Source: Streptomyces sp. 840.1 (GTDB lineage Bacteria > Actinomycetota > Actinomycetes > Streptomycetales > Streptomycetaceae). Taken from it: a stretch of 64,000 nucleotides of DNA. Location: assembly GCF_003751445.1 (NCBI RefSeq), contig NZ_RJUU01000003.1:372001-436000 (forward strand), in the 5' to 3' direction. The translations under genes and the position numbers were made by a program. Below the pieces are notes generated by a model. The model was not told the origin of the DNA, ran no database searches, and was given only the letters and a program-made list of their open reading frames with translations. Shown one piece after another: positions 1-8,590 of this stretch (position 1 is the stretch's first letter; each line of letters opens with the position of its first letter).

Positions 1-924
1 GAACTCGGCGCGCACCCGCTCGGCCGCCCAGCCGGTGGGGCGTTCGCCCTGGCCGTAGATCGCCTCGTGCAGGAGCGCGTACAGCGGATGCCCGGCGAAC
101 GAACAGGCCGTACGCATGGCCTCCTGGAAGGTGTCGGAGAGTTCGGTGCCGTGCGGGGTGCGGACGAAGGCGTTCTCCAGCAGGTAGTGGAGCTGGTGGC
201 TGCCGCTGCCGCCGCCGAGCATGATGCCGAGCGACTGGAAGCCCTCGGGTGTCAGCCGGTGTCCGGCGCTCTCGGGACGGTGCTCCGCGAGGTGAGCGGT
301 GATCTCGCGGGCGCGCTCGACATCCTGCGGGTAGCGGGCGTAGTGCGCTGCGACCTTCCGCTCGATCCTCGGGTACGCGGCCCGGTAGATGTCGTCCGCG
401 TGGGCGTCGAGCGAGGGCAGGCCGCCGGTGATCAGGACGGTGCTGAGCCCCTCGGGCGCGGCGCAGAGGTAGCGCACGGCGCAGAAGCCGCCGAAGGACT
501 GGCCGAGCACCGTCCAGGGCGCGCCGCCGGTCAGCGCCGGCCGGATCAGCTCGCAGTCCCGCACGATGCTGTCGGACCGGAAGTGCGTGAGGTAGTCGGC
601 CTGCTCGCGGGGGCCGCCGCGCAGCGGCAGCGTCTGCCGGTTGGCCGGGGTGGACAGGCCGGTGCCGCGCTGGTCCAGGAGCAGCACCCGGAACTCCCGC
701 ACGGCACGGCCCAGCCAGGCCTCCGTGCCGGTGAAGCGGCGGGCGCCGAAGCCGGGTCCGCCCTCCAGGTACAACAGCCACGGCAGCTCGTCTGCGGCCC
801 TGGAAGCGGCCACCACCTCCCGGCCGAAGATCTCGATCTGCTCACCGCCCGGGTCGGTGTGATCGAGCGGCACGGTGAAGTGACGGTCGGTGAGGACGAG
901 ACCGGGCTGCCGGTAGCTGTTCAA
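1..924 (-). CDS. Prolyl aminopeptidase-like alpha/beta hydrolase (S33), 3' end outside window
   Basis: Alpha/beta-fold hydrolase resembling proline iminopeptidase, which removes N-terminal proline from peptides in the cytoplasm. The 308 codons visible contain the oxyanion-hole motif GGPGFG near residue 54, the DQRGTGLS segment typical of family S33, and the nucleophile elbow GQSFGG near residue 124. The acid and histidine of the triad lie near or beyond base 1. The start is a TTG at 924, chosen because AGGAG lies about 6 bases upstream and the family N-terminus matches. Divergent from the OpuC-type ATPase gene. Substrate specificity cannot be told; related S33 enzymes include tripeptidyl peptidases and lactone hydrolases. 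Confidence 0.82.
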   Translation of the reverse strand, partial: MNSYRQPGLVLTDRHFTVPLDHTDPGGEQIEIFGREVVAASRAADELPWLLYLEGGPGFGARRFTGTEAWLGRAVREFRVLLLDQRGTGLSTPANRQTLPLRGGPREQADYLTHFRSDSIVRDCELIRPALTGGAPWTVLGQSFGGFCAVRYLCAAPEGLSTVLITGGLPSLDAHADDIYRAAYPRIERKVAAHYARYPQDVERAREITAHLAEHRPESAGHRLTPEGFQSLGIMLGGGSGSHQLHYLLENAFVRTPHGTELSDTFQEAMRTACSFAGHPLYALLHEAIYGQGERPTGWAAERVRAEF

Positions 925-1029
925 GGGTGCTCCTGAATCCGATGTTTCCCGGACAGTTCAGCACACCCGTGTGCCCCGGACGGTCCCGGCCCGTGTGCGG
1001 TGGAACCGGCCGCCTCCTAACGTGCAGTC

Positions 1030-2193
1030 ATGATCCGGTTCGAGCAGGTCGGCAAGGTGTACCCGGACGGTACGAAGGCCGTCCACGAACTGTCCTTCGA
1101 GGTCGCCGAGGGTGAGCTCGTCACCCTGGTCGGCCCGTCCGGCTGCGGCAAGACCACCACGATGATGATGGTCAACCGGCTGATCGAGCCGACCTCGGGA
1201 CGGATCCTGGTGAACGGCGAGGACATCTCGAAGGTCGACCCCGTGAAGCTGCGCCGGGGTATCGGCTACGTCATCCAGCAGGTCGGGCTCTTCCCGCACC
1301 GCACGGTCCTCGACAACACCGCCACCGTCCCGGCGCTGATCGGCTGGAAGCGGTCCAGGGCCCGGGAGCGGGCGGCCGAACTGCTGGATCTGGTGGGCCT
1401 GGATCCGGCGACGTACGGCTCCCGCTACCCCGCGCAGCTCTCCGGCGGCCAGCGCCAGCGGGTCGGCGTGGCACGGGCACTGGCCGCCGATCCGCCGGTG
1501 CTCCTGATGGACGAACCGTTCGGCGCGGTGGACCCGGTGGTGCGGGAGCGGCTGCAGAACGAGTTCCTGAGCCTGCAGGCCACGGTCAGGAAGACGGTCC
1601 TGATGGTCACCCACGACATCGAGGAGGCGGTGCGGATGGGCGACCGGATCGCGGTGTACGGGGAGGGCCGCATCGAGCAGTTCGACAGTCCGGGGGCGGT
1701 GCTCGGCTCCCCCGCCACCCCGTACGTGGCCCGGTTCGTCGGCGCCGACCGGGGCCTCAAGCGGCTCTCGGTCACCACGATCGAACCCGAGGACCTGGAG
1801 GAGCCCCCGGTGGCCCGGCTGGACGAGCCGGTCCGGGTGGCGGCGGCCCGGCTCGGCGCCGCGGGCTCACGGTGGGCGGTCGTCCTGAGCGGTGCGGGCG
1901 AGCTGCACGGCTGGGTGTCGGCGGACGCGTTGCGGATCGCCGGGGAGTCCGGCACGGTGGGCGAACTCGCCCGCCGGATGGACGCGTGGGTGCCGGTCGG
2001 CGCGCCCCTGAAGCAGGCGTTCAGCGAGATGCTCCAGCACGACGCCGGGTGGGTGGCGGTCCTCGACGGAGCGCGGTTCCTCGGCGTCCTGACCCCGGCG
2101 AAGCTGCACGAGGCGCTTCGCCGGTCGGTGGACGCGGACGCGCAGGGCGTGGGACGTGACGAGGTCGAGTTCGATTCGGTGGCGGACGCCTGA
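1030..2193 (+). CDS. opuCA: Osmoprotectant (betaine/choline/proline) ABC transporter ATP-binding protein with CBS domains
   Basis: ATPase subunit of a ProU/OpuC-type importer for compatible solutes. Walker A GPSGCGKTT is at residues 35-43, the signature LSGGQRQRVG near 137 and Walker B VLLMDEPFGAVD near 157. The region after about residue 250 fits paired CBS domains, the ionic-strength sensor known from OpuA and OpuC. At 387 aa it has normal length. Its cognate permeases and binding protein lie on the opposite strand at 4786-7087, separated by three unrelated genes, which is unusual because these genes normally form one operon. Start ATG at 1030. Confidence 0.9.
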   Translation: MIRFEQVGKVYPDGTKAVHELSFEVAEGELVTLVGPSGCGKTTTMMMVNRLIEPTSGRILVNGEDISKVDPVKLRRGIGYVIQQVGLFPHRTVLDNTATVPALIGWKRSRARERAAELLDLVGLDPATYGSRYPAQLSGGQRQRVGVARALAADPPVLLMDEPFGAVDPVVRERLQNEFLSLQATVRKTVLMVTHDIEEAVRMGDRIAVYGEGRIEQFDSPGAVLGSPATPYVARFVGADRGLKRLSVTTIEPEDLEEPPVARLDEPVRVAAARLGAAGSRWAVVLSGAGELHGWVSADALRIAGESGTVGELARRMDAWVPVGAPLKQAFSEMLQHDAGWVAVLDGARFLGVLTPAKLHEALRRSVDADAQGVGRDEVEFDSVADA

Positions 2194-2210
2194 GGGGGCG
2201 CGTGCCCCTC
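2192..2210. terminator. Stem-loop between convergent genes
   Basis: GAGGGG pairs with CCCCTC across a 7-base loop, overlapping the stop codon of the ATPase gene and facing the 3' end of the SMI1-type gene. There is no T-tract, as is usual for Streptomyces terminators. Confidence 0.45.
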
Positions 2211-2218
2211 GTGTCGGC

Positions 2219-2776
2219 CTACACGCCGGCGGACAGCCGGCTTCCGGCCTCGTCCCACGGCTCGGGTTCGGCGACGTCGTCCCTCTCGTGGGCGTCCTCC
2301 TCGAACCAGCCCGCCCCCGCGAGCCAGGTCTCCAGCCACCCCGCGAGGCCGGCGGAATCCAGGAACCAGCACCGCTCCCACGATCCGCCGCCGTACGGGT
2401 TCGGGTCGAAGAGCAGGACCTGGCCGTCTTCACTGCGGCAGTCGACACCCGCGTACATGCCGCAGCCCCAGGTCAGGATCGGTACGACGCCTTCGGGCCA
2501 GTCCGAGTGCTCCGCCGCGGCGGCTGCCGCACGCAGCGTCAGGTATTCGCCGGTCACGCCGCAGTCCGGACCGGACAGCGGAAGCAGTCGGTAGTCGGGG
2601 CCGAAGCCGCCGTCGGCGACCTCGCGGTACAGACGGACGAGCAGCGGGTGCAGCGCGAAGCCCAGTTCGGCCTCGGCCTCCGCGATCCGGGCATCGTCGA
2701 GCGGCGCGGGCAGGCTCGCGTTGTCCGATGCGGCCCGGACGGCGACGCTTCGCACGAGATCGTCCATGTCGTTCAT
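2219..2776 (-). CDS. SMI1/KNR4 (SUKH) family protein
   Basis: About 185 aa. The N-terminal half (LPAPLDDARIAEAEAELGF, then a leucine-rich segment with a DGGFGPDYRLLP-like motif) and the later WGCGMYAGVDC segment match SMI1/KNR4-type proteins. The family is known as immunity proteins of contact-dependent toxin systems and as cell-wall regulators, but many Streptomyces members stand alone. No toxin gene is adjacent, so a role in immunity is not supported here. Start taken at the ATG at 2776; a GTG at 2830 or an ATG at 2767 are alternatives because no strong ribosome binding site decides. Confidence 0.7.
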   Translation of the reverse strand: MNDMDDLVRSVAVRAASDNASLPAPLDDARIAEAEAELGFALHPLLVRLYREVADGGFGPDYRLLPLSGPDCGVTGEYLTLRAAAAAAEHSDWPEGVVPILTWGCGMYAGVDCRSEDGQVLLFDPNPYGGGSWERCWFLDSAGLAGWLETWLAGAGWFEEDAHERDDVAEPEPWDEAGSRLSAGV

Positions 2777-2842
2777 GCCCGTGATCCTGCCAGGCCCCTC
2801 TGACACATCGCTGCCGAGGCCGGCCGTCACGGATCGCGGCTC

Positions 2843-3502
2843 TCAGGGCCGTTCGGGCTTGAGGGCGAGGAAGGTGGCGTAGGTCCGCTCGGCCCCTTCG
2901 CCGGGTTCCTCCACCAGGCGCGCGGTGAGGGCGAACCCGGCCTGCTTCAGGAGCCCGGCGATCCGGTCGGGCGGCAGCAGGTAGGACTCGTAGGACACCG
3001 GATGCCCGCCGTACGCCTGTGTGGGACGCAGGTGCTGGCCGGCCCCCACGTGGCCGGCCAGCATCAGACAGCCGCCCGGCGCGAGAGTGCGGTGGAACTC
3101 GCCGAACACCACGGGCAGCAGCTCCGGCGGGGTGTGGTGGGTGGAGTAGTACGCGAGGATGCCACCGAGTCCGGCGTCCTCGATCGGGAGGTCGGTCATC
3201 GAGCCGACACCGAAGCGCAGTTCCGGGTGGGCGCCACGGGCCAGTTCGACCATGGCGGGCGACAGGTCCAGCCCGAACACGTCCACCTGCCGCGCCGCGA
3301 GGTGGGCCGTGACCCTGCCGGGCCCGCACCCCAGGTCTGCGACCGGTCCGAGGCCGGCCGTCCGTGCCACCTCCGCGAAGACGTCCAGCATCCCCCGGGA
3401 CAGCGGGTCCAGCTCCGCCGGGGTCCTGACCCGTTCGACATAGTCGGCGGCGACGGTGTCGTACGACTCCCGGACAGCGGCGAGGTAGGAGAGCTCAGGC
3501 AT
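2843..3502 (-). CDS. Class I SAM-dependent methyltransferase
   Basis: 219 aa. The SAM-binding motif I is VADLGCGPGRVTAHLA near residues 58-73, followed by the acidic end of strand 2 (VFGLDLSPAMVELA) and a DLPIEDAGLGGILAYYSTHH segment that matches motifs IV/V. The fold is the Methyltransf_11/25 type acting on small molecules, but the substrate cannot be deduced. It lies 45 bases downstream of the serine hydrolase gene on the same strand and may be cotranscribed. Confidence 0.85.
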   Translation of the reverse strand: MPELSYLAAVRESYDTVAADYVERVRTPAELDPLSRGMLDVFAEVARTAGLGPVADLGCGPGRVTAHLAARQVDVFGLDLSPAMVELARGAHPELRFGVGSMTDLPIEDAGLGGILAYYSTHHTPPELLPVVFGEFHRTLAPGGCLMLAGHVGAGQHLRPTQAYGGHPVSYESYLLPPDRIAGLLKQAGFALTARLVEEPGEGAERTYATFLALKPERP

Positions 3503-3547
3503 GCGGGCGACTCTAGAGCCTCTCCCCGTCGTGGCGGTCCTCAGAGG

Positions 3548-4696
3548 TCAGACGCTCGCGGCGTACCGCCAGAAGTCCCGCATCAGCACCGGCGGGGTGG
3601 GGCCGGCCATCGCGACCTGGCTGAGCATGACGGCGACCGTGCCGGTGGCCGGGATGATGTGCGCCGTCGTGCCGGTGCCTCCGACCCAGCCGTAGCGCCC
3701 CGGCACGTTCCAGGGATCGAGCGTCTCGACGTCGACCGAGCCGCCGAACCCCCAGCCCTGTCCCTCGGTGAACAGCCCGCTGGCCGCGCGCTGAGCCGGT
3801 GTCAGGTGGTCGGTCGTCATCTGCCGCACCGATTCGGGCGTCAGGAGGCTGCGGCTGCCCACGGACCCGTCGTCGAGCAGCATCCGGGCGAAGGCGAACC
3901 AGTCGTCGACGGTCGAGACGAGCCCGCCGCCACCGGACGGGAAGTCCGGCGGGCTGCTCCACTGCCCGTCGGGTGCGTCCACCAGTTCCAGGGCCCCCTC
4001 CGCGTCCGCCCGGTAGTAACCGGTGAGTCGGTCGAGCCGGTCCGGGGGGACGGCGAATCCGGTGTCGGTCATCCCGAGCGGCTCGAACAGCCGCTCCGCC
4101 ATGAACTCCGGCAGCGGCTGGCCCGAAACCCGGGCGATCAGCACGCCCAGGATGTCGGCGCAGGTGTTGTACAGCCACGCCTCCCCCGGCTGGTGGAGCA
4201 TCGGGACCCGGGCCAGCGCCGCCATCCACTCGTCCGGGGCGGCGACGGCCTGCGGCTCCGGCGGGCCCTGGTTCAGCTCACTGAACAGGGGCGCGAGCGC
4301 GGGCAGCGAGAAGTCGGACGGGAATCCGTATCCGGCGCGGAAGGTGAGCAGATCGAGCACGGTGATCGGCCGCGCGGCCGGGACCACGTCGTCGACCGGA
4401 CTCTGCGGGGTGCGTACGACCATCGGCGCGGCCAGTTCGGGCAGCCATGGCCCGACCGGGTCGGACGCCGCCATCCGGCCGTCGTCGATCAGCATCATGG
4501 CCGCCGCCGCGGTGACCGGCTTGGTGATCGAGGCGATCCGGAAGACCGAGTCCCGGGCCATCGGCACGCCGCCGTCCGTGAAGGCGGAGCCGACCGCCGC
4601 CACCTCGATGCGTTCGCCGCGGGCAACCAGTCCCACCGCTCCCGGCACCGACCCGTGACGTACGTGCGTTTCCAGTACTTCGCGCAGGGTGCTCAT
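3548..4696 (-). CDS. Beta-lactamase-family serine hydrolase (class C / EstB-like)
   Basis: 382 aa. The nucleophile motif SITK is at residues 56-59 and the Tyr-x-Asn motif appears as YNT in AWLYNTCADILG near 175; a C-terminal HIIPATGTVAVML segment sits where the KTG-like third motif occurs. There is no signal peptide, so the enzyme is probably cytoplasmic and an esterase or D-aminopeptidase-like hydrolase rather than a drug-resistance beta-lactamase. Start ATG at 4696, with GAAGG about 7 bases upstream. Confidence 0.85.
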   Translation of the reverse strand: MSTLREVLETHVRHGSVPGAVGLVARGERIEVAAVGSAFTDGGVPMARDSVFRIASITKPVTAAAAMMLIDDGRMAASDPVGPWLPELAAPMVVRTPQSPVDDVVPAARPITVLDLLTFRAGYGFPSDFSLPALAPLFSELNQGPPEPQAVAAPDEWMAALARVPMLHQPGEAWLYNTCADILGVLIARVSGQPLPEFMAERLFEPLGMTDTGFAVPPDRLDRLTGYYRADAEGALELVDAPDGQWSSPPDFPSGGGGLVSTVDDWFAFARMLLDDGSVGSRSLLTPESVRQMTTDHLTPAQRAASGLFTEGQGWGFGGSVDVETLDPWNVPGRYGWVGGTGTTAHIIPATGTVAVMLSQVAMAGPTPPVLMRDFWRYAASV

Positions 4697-4785
4697 CGCT
4701 CCGCCTTCTCAGGTGTGGGGTTCGACAGGATGACTCCACCGGTGCTCAGAACTCATCGGGCCGCGCCCGCCGCCCCGCGGTGCGC

Positions 4786-5739
4786 TCAGCCGGCCGGGAT
4801 GAGGTGCTCGGACCGCAGATAGGCGCGGGCCACGTCCTCGGGGAGCCGCCGCCAGCTGTCCACCTGTTCGTTCAGCCGGGCCAGGTCCGCCGTGGTCAGT
4901 ACGGTGTTCAGCTTGCCCAGCGCCGTGCGCACGCCCGCGCTGCCCGCCCTGGCACGGTTGACGACGGGGACGAGGTAGTCGGCGTTCTGCAGGTGCTTGT
5001 CGTCCGCGAGCAGCACGAGCCCGAATTCGTCCAGGGTGGCGTCGGTGGTGGTGGTCAGCACCATCTGGTCCCGGCCGCTCTGGACCGCCTGCTTGGCCTG
5101 GGTGGTACCGACGCCCTTGGGGTCGACGGCGGTGATGTCGATGCCGTACGTCTTCTTCAGGCCGGGTGCGCAGTACGGGCGCTGCACGCATTCGTCACCT
5201 GCCGCCAGCCGGACGGGCAGCCCTGATCCGCCGAGGTCGCTGAGCGACTTCAGGTGGTGCTTCCTCGCGTACGCGGAGGTGACGGCGAAGGCGTTCTGGT
5301 CGACGGCCCGGCCGGGGTCCAGGACGGTGAGGCCGCGTGGCGCGGCCAGGGCGCGCAGGGCCTTCATGGTCGCGGACAGATCCGGGGAGCCGACGGGTGC
5401 GGCGTCGGCACCGTTCTTCTTGGCGTTCAGCCAGTCGGCAAAGGTGGCGGCGTACTCCGGTACGACGTCGATCTGGCCGCTCTCCAGTGCCGGTTCGTAG
5501 ATCTCCCGGTTGGTGACGGAGATGATCTTCGTGGAGTATCCGGCCCGGTCGAGCAGCAGAGCGTACATCTGGGCGAGCAGATCGCTCTCGGTGAAGCCCG
5601 CCGAGCCGATGGTGAGGTGCTTGCTGTCGCCGGGCGGCGCGGTGACCTCGCCCTGGTTCTCCAGCGCCGGTCCGGTGGTGCAGGCGGTCGCCGCCAGTGC
5701 GAACAGCAGGATCGCGGGGAGCGCGCGACGGGCCCTCAT
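4786..5739 (-). CDS. Osmoprotectant ABC transporter substrate-binding lipoprotein
   Basis: 317 aa OpuCC/OpuBC-type glycine betaine/choline-binding protein. The lipobox is LAATAC, so the mature protein is anchored outside the membrane. The segments LTIGSAGFTESDLLAQMYALLL and YEPALESGQIDVVPEYAATF are the family hallmarks. It is the last gene of a three-gene operon: its ATG overlaps the TGA of the upstream permease gene by 4 bases, so translation is probably coupled. The matching ATPase is encoded at 1030-2193 on the other strand. Confidence 0.9.
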   Translation of the reverse strand: MRARRALPAILLFALAATACTTGPALENQGEVTAPPGDSKHLTIGSAGFTESDLLAQMYALLLDRAGYSTKIISVTNREIYEPALESGQIDVVPEYAATFADWLNAKKNGADAAPVGSPDLSATMKALRALAAPRGLTVLDPGRAVDQNAFAVTSAYARKHHLKSLSDLGGSGLPVRLAAGDECVQRPYCAPGLKKTYGIDITAVDPKGVGTTQAKQAVQSGRDQMVLTTTTDATLDEFGLVLLADDKHLQNADYLVPVVNRARAGSAGVRTALGKLNTVLTTADLARLNEQVDSWRRLPEDVARAYLRSEHLIPAG

Positions 5740-6413
5740 CCGGTGTTCCCGTCGCGGACCCAGTCCGGCGCGAGCCGCTGCGCCAGCTCGAAGAGCCCTT
5801 CGACGATCAGGGCGAACACGGCGACCAGGACCGCTCCGGCGACCACCTGGGCGGTCGAGGCGAGGTTGAATCCGGCGGTGATGATCCGGCCCAGGCCGCC
5901 GCCGCCCGCCAGGGCGGCGATGGTGGCGGTGGCGACGAGCTGCACGGCCGCGACCCTTACCCCGGTGAGGATGAGCGGCAGGGCGAGTGGCACCTCGACC
6001 TGGAACAGCAGCTGTCTGCCGGTCATCCCCATGCCCCGGGCCGCCCGCACGACGTCCTGATCGACCTCGCGCATGCCGACGTAGGCGTTGGTGAGGAGCG
6101 GGGGTACGGCGAACAGGACGAGGGCGACGATGGTCGGTCCCTCTCCGAAGCGGCCGACCGGGGTGAGCAGGAGCAGCACCAGGACGGCGAAGGTGGGGAC
6201 GGCCCGACCGACGTTGGAGATGTTGACGGCGAGGGCGCCACCCTTGCCGAGGTGGCCGAGGACCAGCGCCACCGGCAGCGCGATGAGGCAGCTGATCAGC
6301 AGGCAGACGACGGTGAGGTAGAGGTGCTGGCCGAGCCTGGTCCAGATGCCGTCGTCGCCGTACCAGTGCGCGGAGGTGGTGAGCCAGGACCAGGCCTTGG
6401 TGAGGGTGTTCAC
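5736..6413 (-). CDS. Osmoprotectant ABC transporter permease (second)
   Basis: 225 aa, OpuCB/OpuCD-type inner membrane permease. About five or six hydrophobic helices are visible, and the EAA-type loop is MREVDQDVVRAARGMGMTGRQLLFQVEVPLALP. Start and stop overlap its neighbours by 4 bases each (6410-6413 and 5736-5739), a tightly coupled operon with the other permease and the binding protein. Confidence 0.9.
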   Translation of the reverse strand: MNTLTKAWSWLTTSAHWYGDDGIWTRLGQHLYLTVVCLLISCLIALPVALVLGHLGKGGALAVNISNVGRAVPTFAVLVLLLLTPVGRFGEGPTIVALVLFAVPPLLTNAYVGMREVDQDVVRAARGMGMTGRQLLFQVEVPLALPLILTGVRVAAVQLVATATIAALAGGGGLGRIITAGFNLASTAQVVAGAVLVAVFALIVEGLFELAQRLAPDWVRDGNTG

Positions 6414-7087
6414 GACTGCCTCCGGGTCCAGGGCGTCAGCAGGCGTTGCATCAGGAGGAGGAGCAGGTCGGCGGCGACGGCGATGACGACGCAGAGCACG
6501 GACGCGGTGAGCACCTGCGCCTTGAAGTAGGTGTTCATGCCGGAGTAGATGAGGTTGCCGAGTCCGCCGTAGCCGACGATGGCGCCGATGGTGACCAGGG
6601 AGACCGCGGAGACGGTGGCGATGCGCAGACCCGCCATGGCGGCGGGCAGGGCGAGTGGGAGTTCCACCGCGACGAGCAGCCGTACGGGCCCGTATCCCAT
6701 GCCCCGAGCCGCCTGGCGGGTCTCCTCAGGTACGGCTCGGAGTCCGGCCAGGATGTTCCGTACGAGCAGGGTCAGGGAGTACAGGACGAGCCCCGCGACG
6801 ACGAGCGCGGCGGAGAGCCCGTACACCGGCAGCAGCAGCGAGAACATCGCGAGGGAGGGCACGGTGTACAGGACGGTGGTCACCCCGAGCACCGGTCCTG
6901 CCGCCCAGCGCCAGCGGCGGGCGGCGAGGGCGAGGGGCAGGGCGAGCGCCAGGCCGATCAGTACGGCGATCACGGTCAGCTGGAGGTGCTGGAGCACGGC
7001 CTCCCACAGGATGTGCCGGCGGCTGCTCAGGTAGGCGCCGCAGATCCATTCGTTGCGCGCGAGGCAGTCGTCCGGAGGCGCGGTCAC
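6410..7087 (-). CDS. Osmoprotectant ABC transporter permease (first gene of operon)
   Basis: 225 aa permease paralogous to the next gene. The EAA loop is LRAVPEETRQAARGMGYGPVRLLVAVELPLALP. The reading frame stays open far upstream, but the only plausible start is the GTG at 7087: the upstream extension is arginine/proline-rich and unlike the family. The ribosome binding site is weak (GGACGG directly before the start), so initiation may be inefficient or leaderless. The two permeases would form a heterodimer with the ATPase encoded at 1030-2193. Confidence 0.87.
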   Translation of the reverse strand: MTAPPDDCLARNEWICGAYLSSRRHILWEAVLQHLQLTVIAVLIGLALALPLALAARRWRWAAGPVLGVTTVLYTVPSLAMFSLLLPVYGLSAALVVAGLVLYSLTLLVRNILAGLRAVPEETRQAARGMGYGPVRLLVAVELPLALPAAMAGLRIATVSAVSLVTIGAIVGYGGLGNLIYSGMNTYFKAQVLTASVLCVVIAVAADLLLLLMQRLLTPWTRRQS

Positions 7088-7184
7088 CCGTCCATTGCAG
7101 CCCGGAACAGGGCGGGAGCGCGCGTCCTGATCGACTGTTCGTGGAGCGGGACGGCGCGGGGCCGGTGGACGGCGCCGGGCGCGA

Positions 7185-7233
7185 GCGGCCGGCCCCGCTC
7201 GGACCCGTGGCGCGGCCGGCCCCCGCTCGGACC
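7185..7233. repeat. Imperfect 21-22 bp direct repeat
   Basis: Two copies of GCGGCCGGCCCCGCTCGGACC (7185-7205 and 7212-7233, the second with one extra C), separated by 6 bases, in the gap between the hydrolase stop and the permease operon. It looks like a recent slip duplication. Confidence 0.7.
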
Positions 7234-7931
7234 TACTTGGCGGCCGCCTCGGTGAGGATCCGGACGAGCTCTGCGGGCCGGGAGTACATCGGCCAGTGTC
7301 CGGTGTCCGTCGTGACCAGGTCCCAGCTGTCCCCGGTGAGCAACGCGGCAACGTCGTCGCTGGGTTCGGGACCGTCGAGCAGGCACTTGACGTAGGTGAC
7401 CGGGAGGCCGTCGAGCGGGGCGCTCAGTACGGCGGGGTCGCTCAGCGAGGCGCCCGGGTGCGGCGTCGCGCCGGCCAGGAGGCGCGCGGTCTGCTCGTCG
7501 GTGAGCCCCTGGCCCTCGAACTCGGCCGGGGCCGGCGGCGCCCAGGAGCCGCCGTTGCCCGCGAGCTCGGCCTCCAGCGCGGCCGGCCCCTGCCACCAGG
7601 TGGAGACGAAGGACTGGCCCTCGGCCGGAACACTGGCGTCCACGTAGACCACGCGGGCGAGCCGGTCACCGATGCGGCCGGCGGCCTGGCCGACCGGGAT
7701 GCCCGAGTAGCTGTGGCCGACCAGCACGACATCACGCAGGCCGAGGCGCTCCACCTCGTCGACGATGTCGGTCACATGGCTCTGCGGGCCGGCCGGCAGT
7801 TCCCGCTTCTCCCCGACGCCGCTCAGGGTCACCGGGTGTGCGCCGTGTCCCGCCGCACGCAGCCCCGGCACCACCTCGTCCCATGCCGACGCTCCCAGCC
7901 AGGCACCTGCCACCAGTACGAATTCAGTCAT
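7233..7931 (-). CDS. Alpha/beta hydrolase (salicylate esterase/MenH-like)
   Basis: 232 aa single-domain alpha/beta hydrolase. The nucleophile elbow is GHSYSG near residue 74, and the catalytic histidine is probably in TDTGHWPMYSRP near 214. The opening FVLVAGAWLGASAWDEVVPGL is typical of the EstC/hydroxynitrile lyase-like group common in Streptomyces. The start overlaps the end of the PadR gene by 8 bases, so the two are coexpressed and PadR probably controls this enzyme. Substrate unknown. Confidence 0.85.
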   Translation of the reverse strand: MTEFVLVAGAWLGASAWDEVVPGLRAAGHGAHPVTLSGVGEKRELPAGPQSHVTDIVDEVERLGLRDVVLVGHSYSGIPVGQAAGRIGDRLARVVYVDASVPAEGQSFVSTWWQGPAALEAELAGNGGSWAPPAPAEFEGQGLTDEQTARLLAGATPHPGASLSDPAVLSAPLDGLPVTYVKCLLDGPEPSDDVAALLTGDSWDLVTTDTGHWPMYSRPAELVRILTEAAAK

Positions 7932-8520
7932 GCGCAGACCCTAACCGAGGGGTCTGACAACGCCGTTGAGCCGCTCTCCGGTCCAGGATGCGCAGCACCT
8001 GCTCGCCCCAGCGCAGGTTCTCCGCCTCGAAGGACCGTCCGCGCATCAGGGTCAGGTAGGGGCCGATGCGGTCGGTTTCCTCGATGAAGGTCTCCTCGTC
8101 GCGGCCGTCCAGCAGACGTTCCCGGAGCCGTTCGTAGCGGGCGAGCTTGGCACGCGCCCACTCCACGCGTTCCGCGACCGAGGCACGCACCGCTTCGTGG
8201 TCGCCGGCGTCCACCGCCTGGGTCATGACCAGGAGCTCGTCCCTGATGGCGATGGGGCGGGGCGGTTCGGCGGTGAACGCCGCGAGCGAGGCGCGGCCCG
8301 GCTCCGTGAGCGTGAACACCCGCTTGTTCGGCCTGCGCTGCTGCTCGACGACCCGTGCCTCGATCAGGCCGCTCCCCGCCAGCCGGTCCAGCTCCCGGTA
8401 GAGCTGCTGCGGGGTGGTGGACCAGAAGTCCGCCACCGAGACGTCGAAGATCTTGGCCAGGTCGTAGCCGGAGGCCTCGCCTTCCAGCAGGGCGGCCAGG
8501 ACCGCGTACTTGAGAGACAT
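7924..8520 (-). CDS. PadR family transcriptional regulator
   Basis: 198 aa. The N-terminal winged helix (MSLKYAVLAALLEGEASGYD ... TTPQQLYRELDRLAGSGLIEA) is the PadR signature. The C-terminal four-helix segment (VMTQAVDAGDHEAVRASVAERVEWARAKL) matches the subfamily with an extended dimerisation domain. It is the first gene of a two-gene operon with the hydrolase and is divergent from the SnoaL-like gene, so it may repress both directions from the shared promoter region. Confidence 0.9.
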   Translation of the reverse strand: MSLKYAVLAALLEGEASGYDLAKIFDVSVADFWSTTPQQLYRELDRLAGSGLIEARVVEQQRRPNKRVFTLTEPGRASLAAFTAEPPRPIAIRDELLVMTQAVDAGDHEAVRASVAERVEWARAKLARYERLRERLLDGRDEETFIEETDRIGPYLTLMRGRSFEAENLRWGEQVLRILDRRAAQRRCQTPRLGSAHD

Positions 8521-8539
8521 CTGGACACGCTAGCACCGA

Positions 8540-8590
8540 TGTGATTAACCTCTTTCACACCTATTCAACAAATTGACTATGGAGTGGCGC
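8540..8590. promoter_or_regulatory. AT-rich divergent promoter region of padR and the SnoaL-like gene
   Basis: About 50 bases with AT content far above the surroundings. Toward padR, TTGTTG and TAATCA are spaced by 18 bases; toward the SnoaL-like gene, TATTCA and GACTAT are possible -10 elements. I see no clean PadR palindrome. Confidence 0.4.

Noticed and set aside
2219-2776. SMI1/KNR4 protein as immunity gene of a polymorphic toxin system
   Set aside because: No toxin, WXG100 or secretion gene is adjacent; neighbours are transporter and metabolic genes.
8540-8572. PadR operator of the ATGT-N8-ACAT type
   Set aside because: An ATGT occurs, but no matching ACAT half-site at the right distance, so I list only the promoter region.
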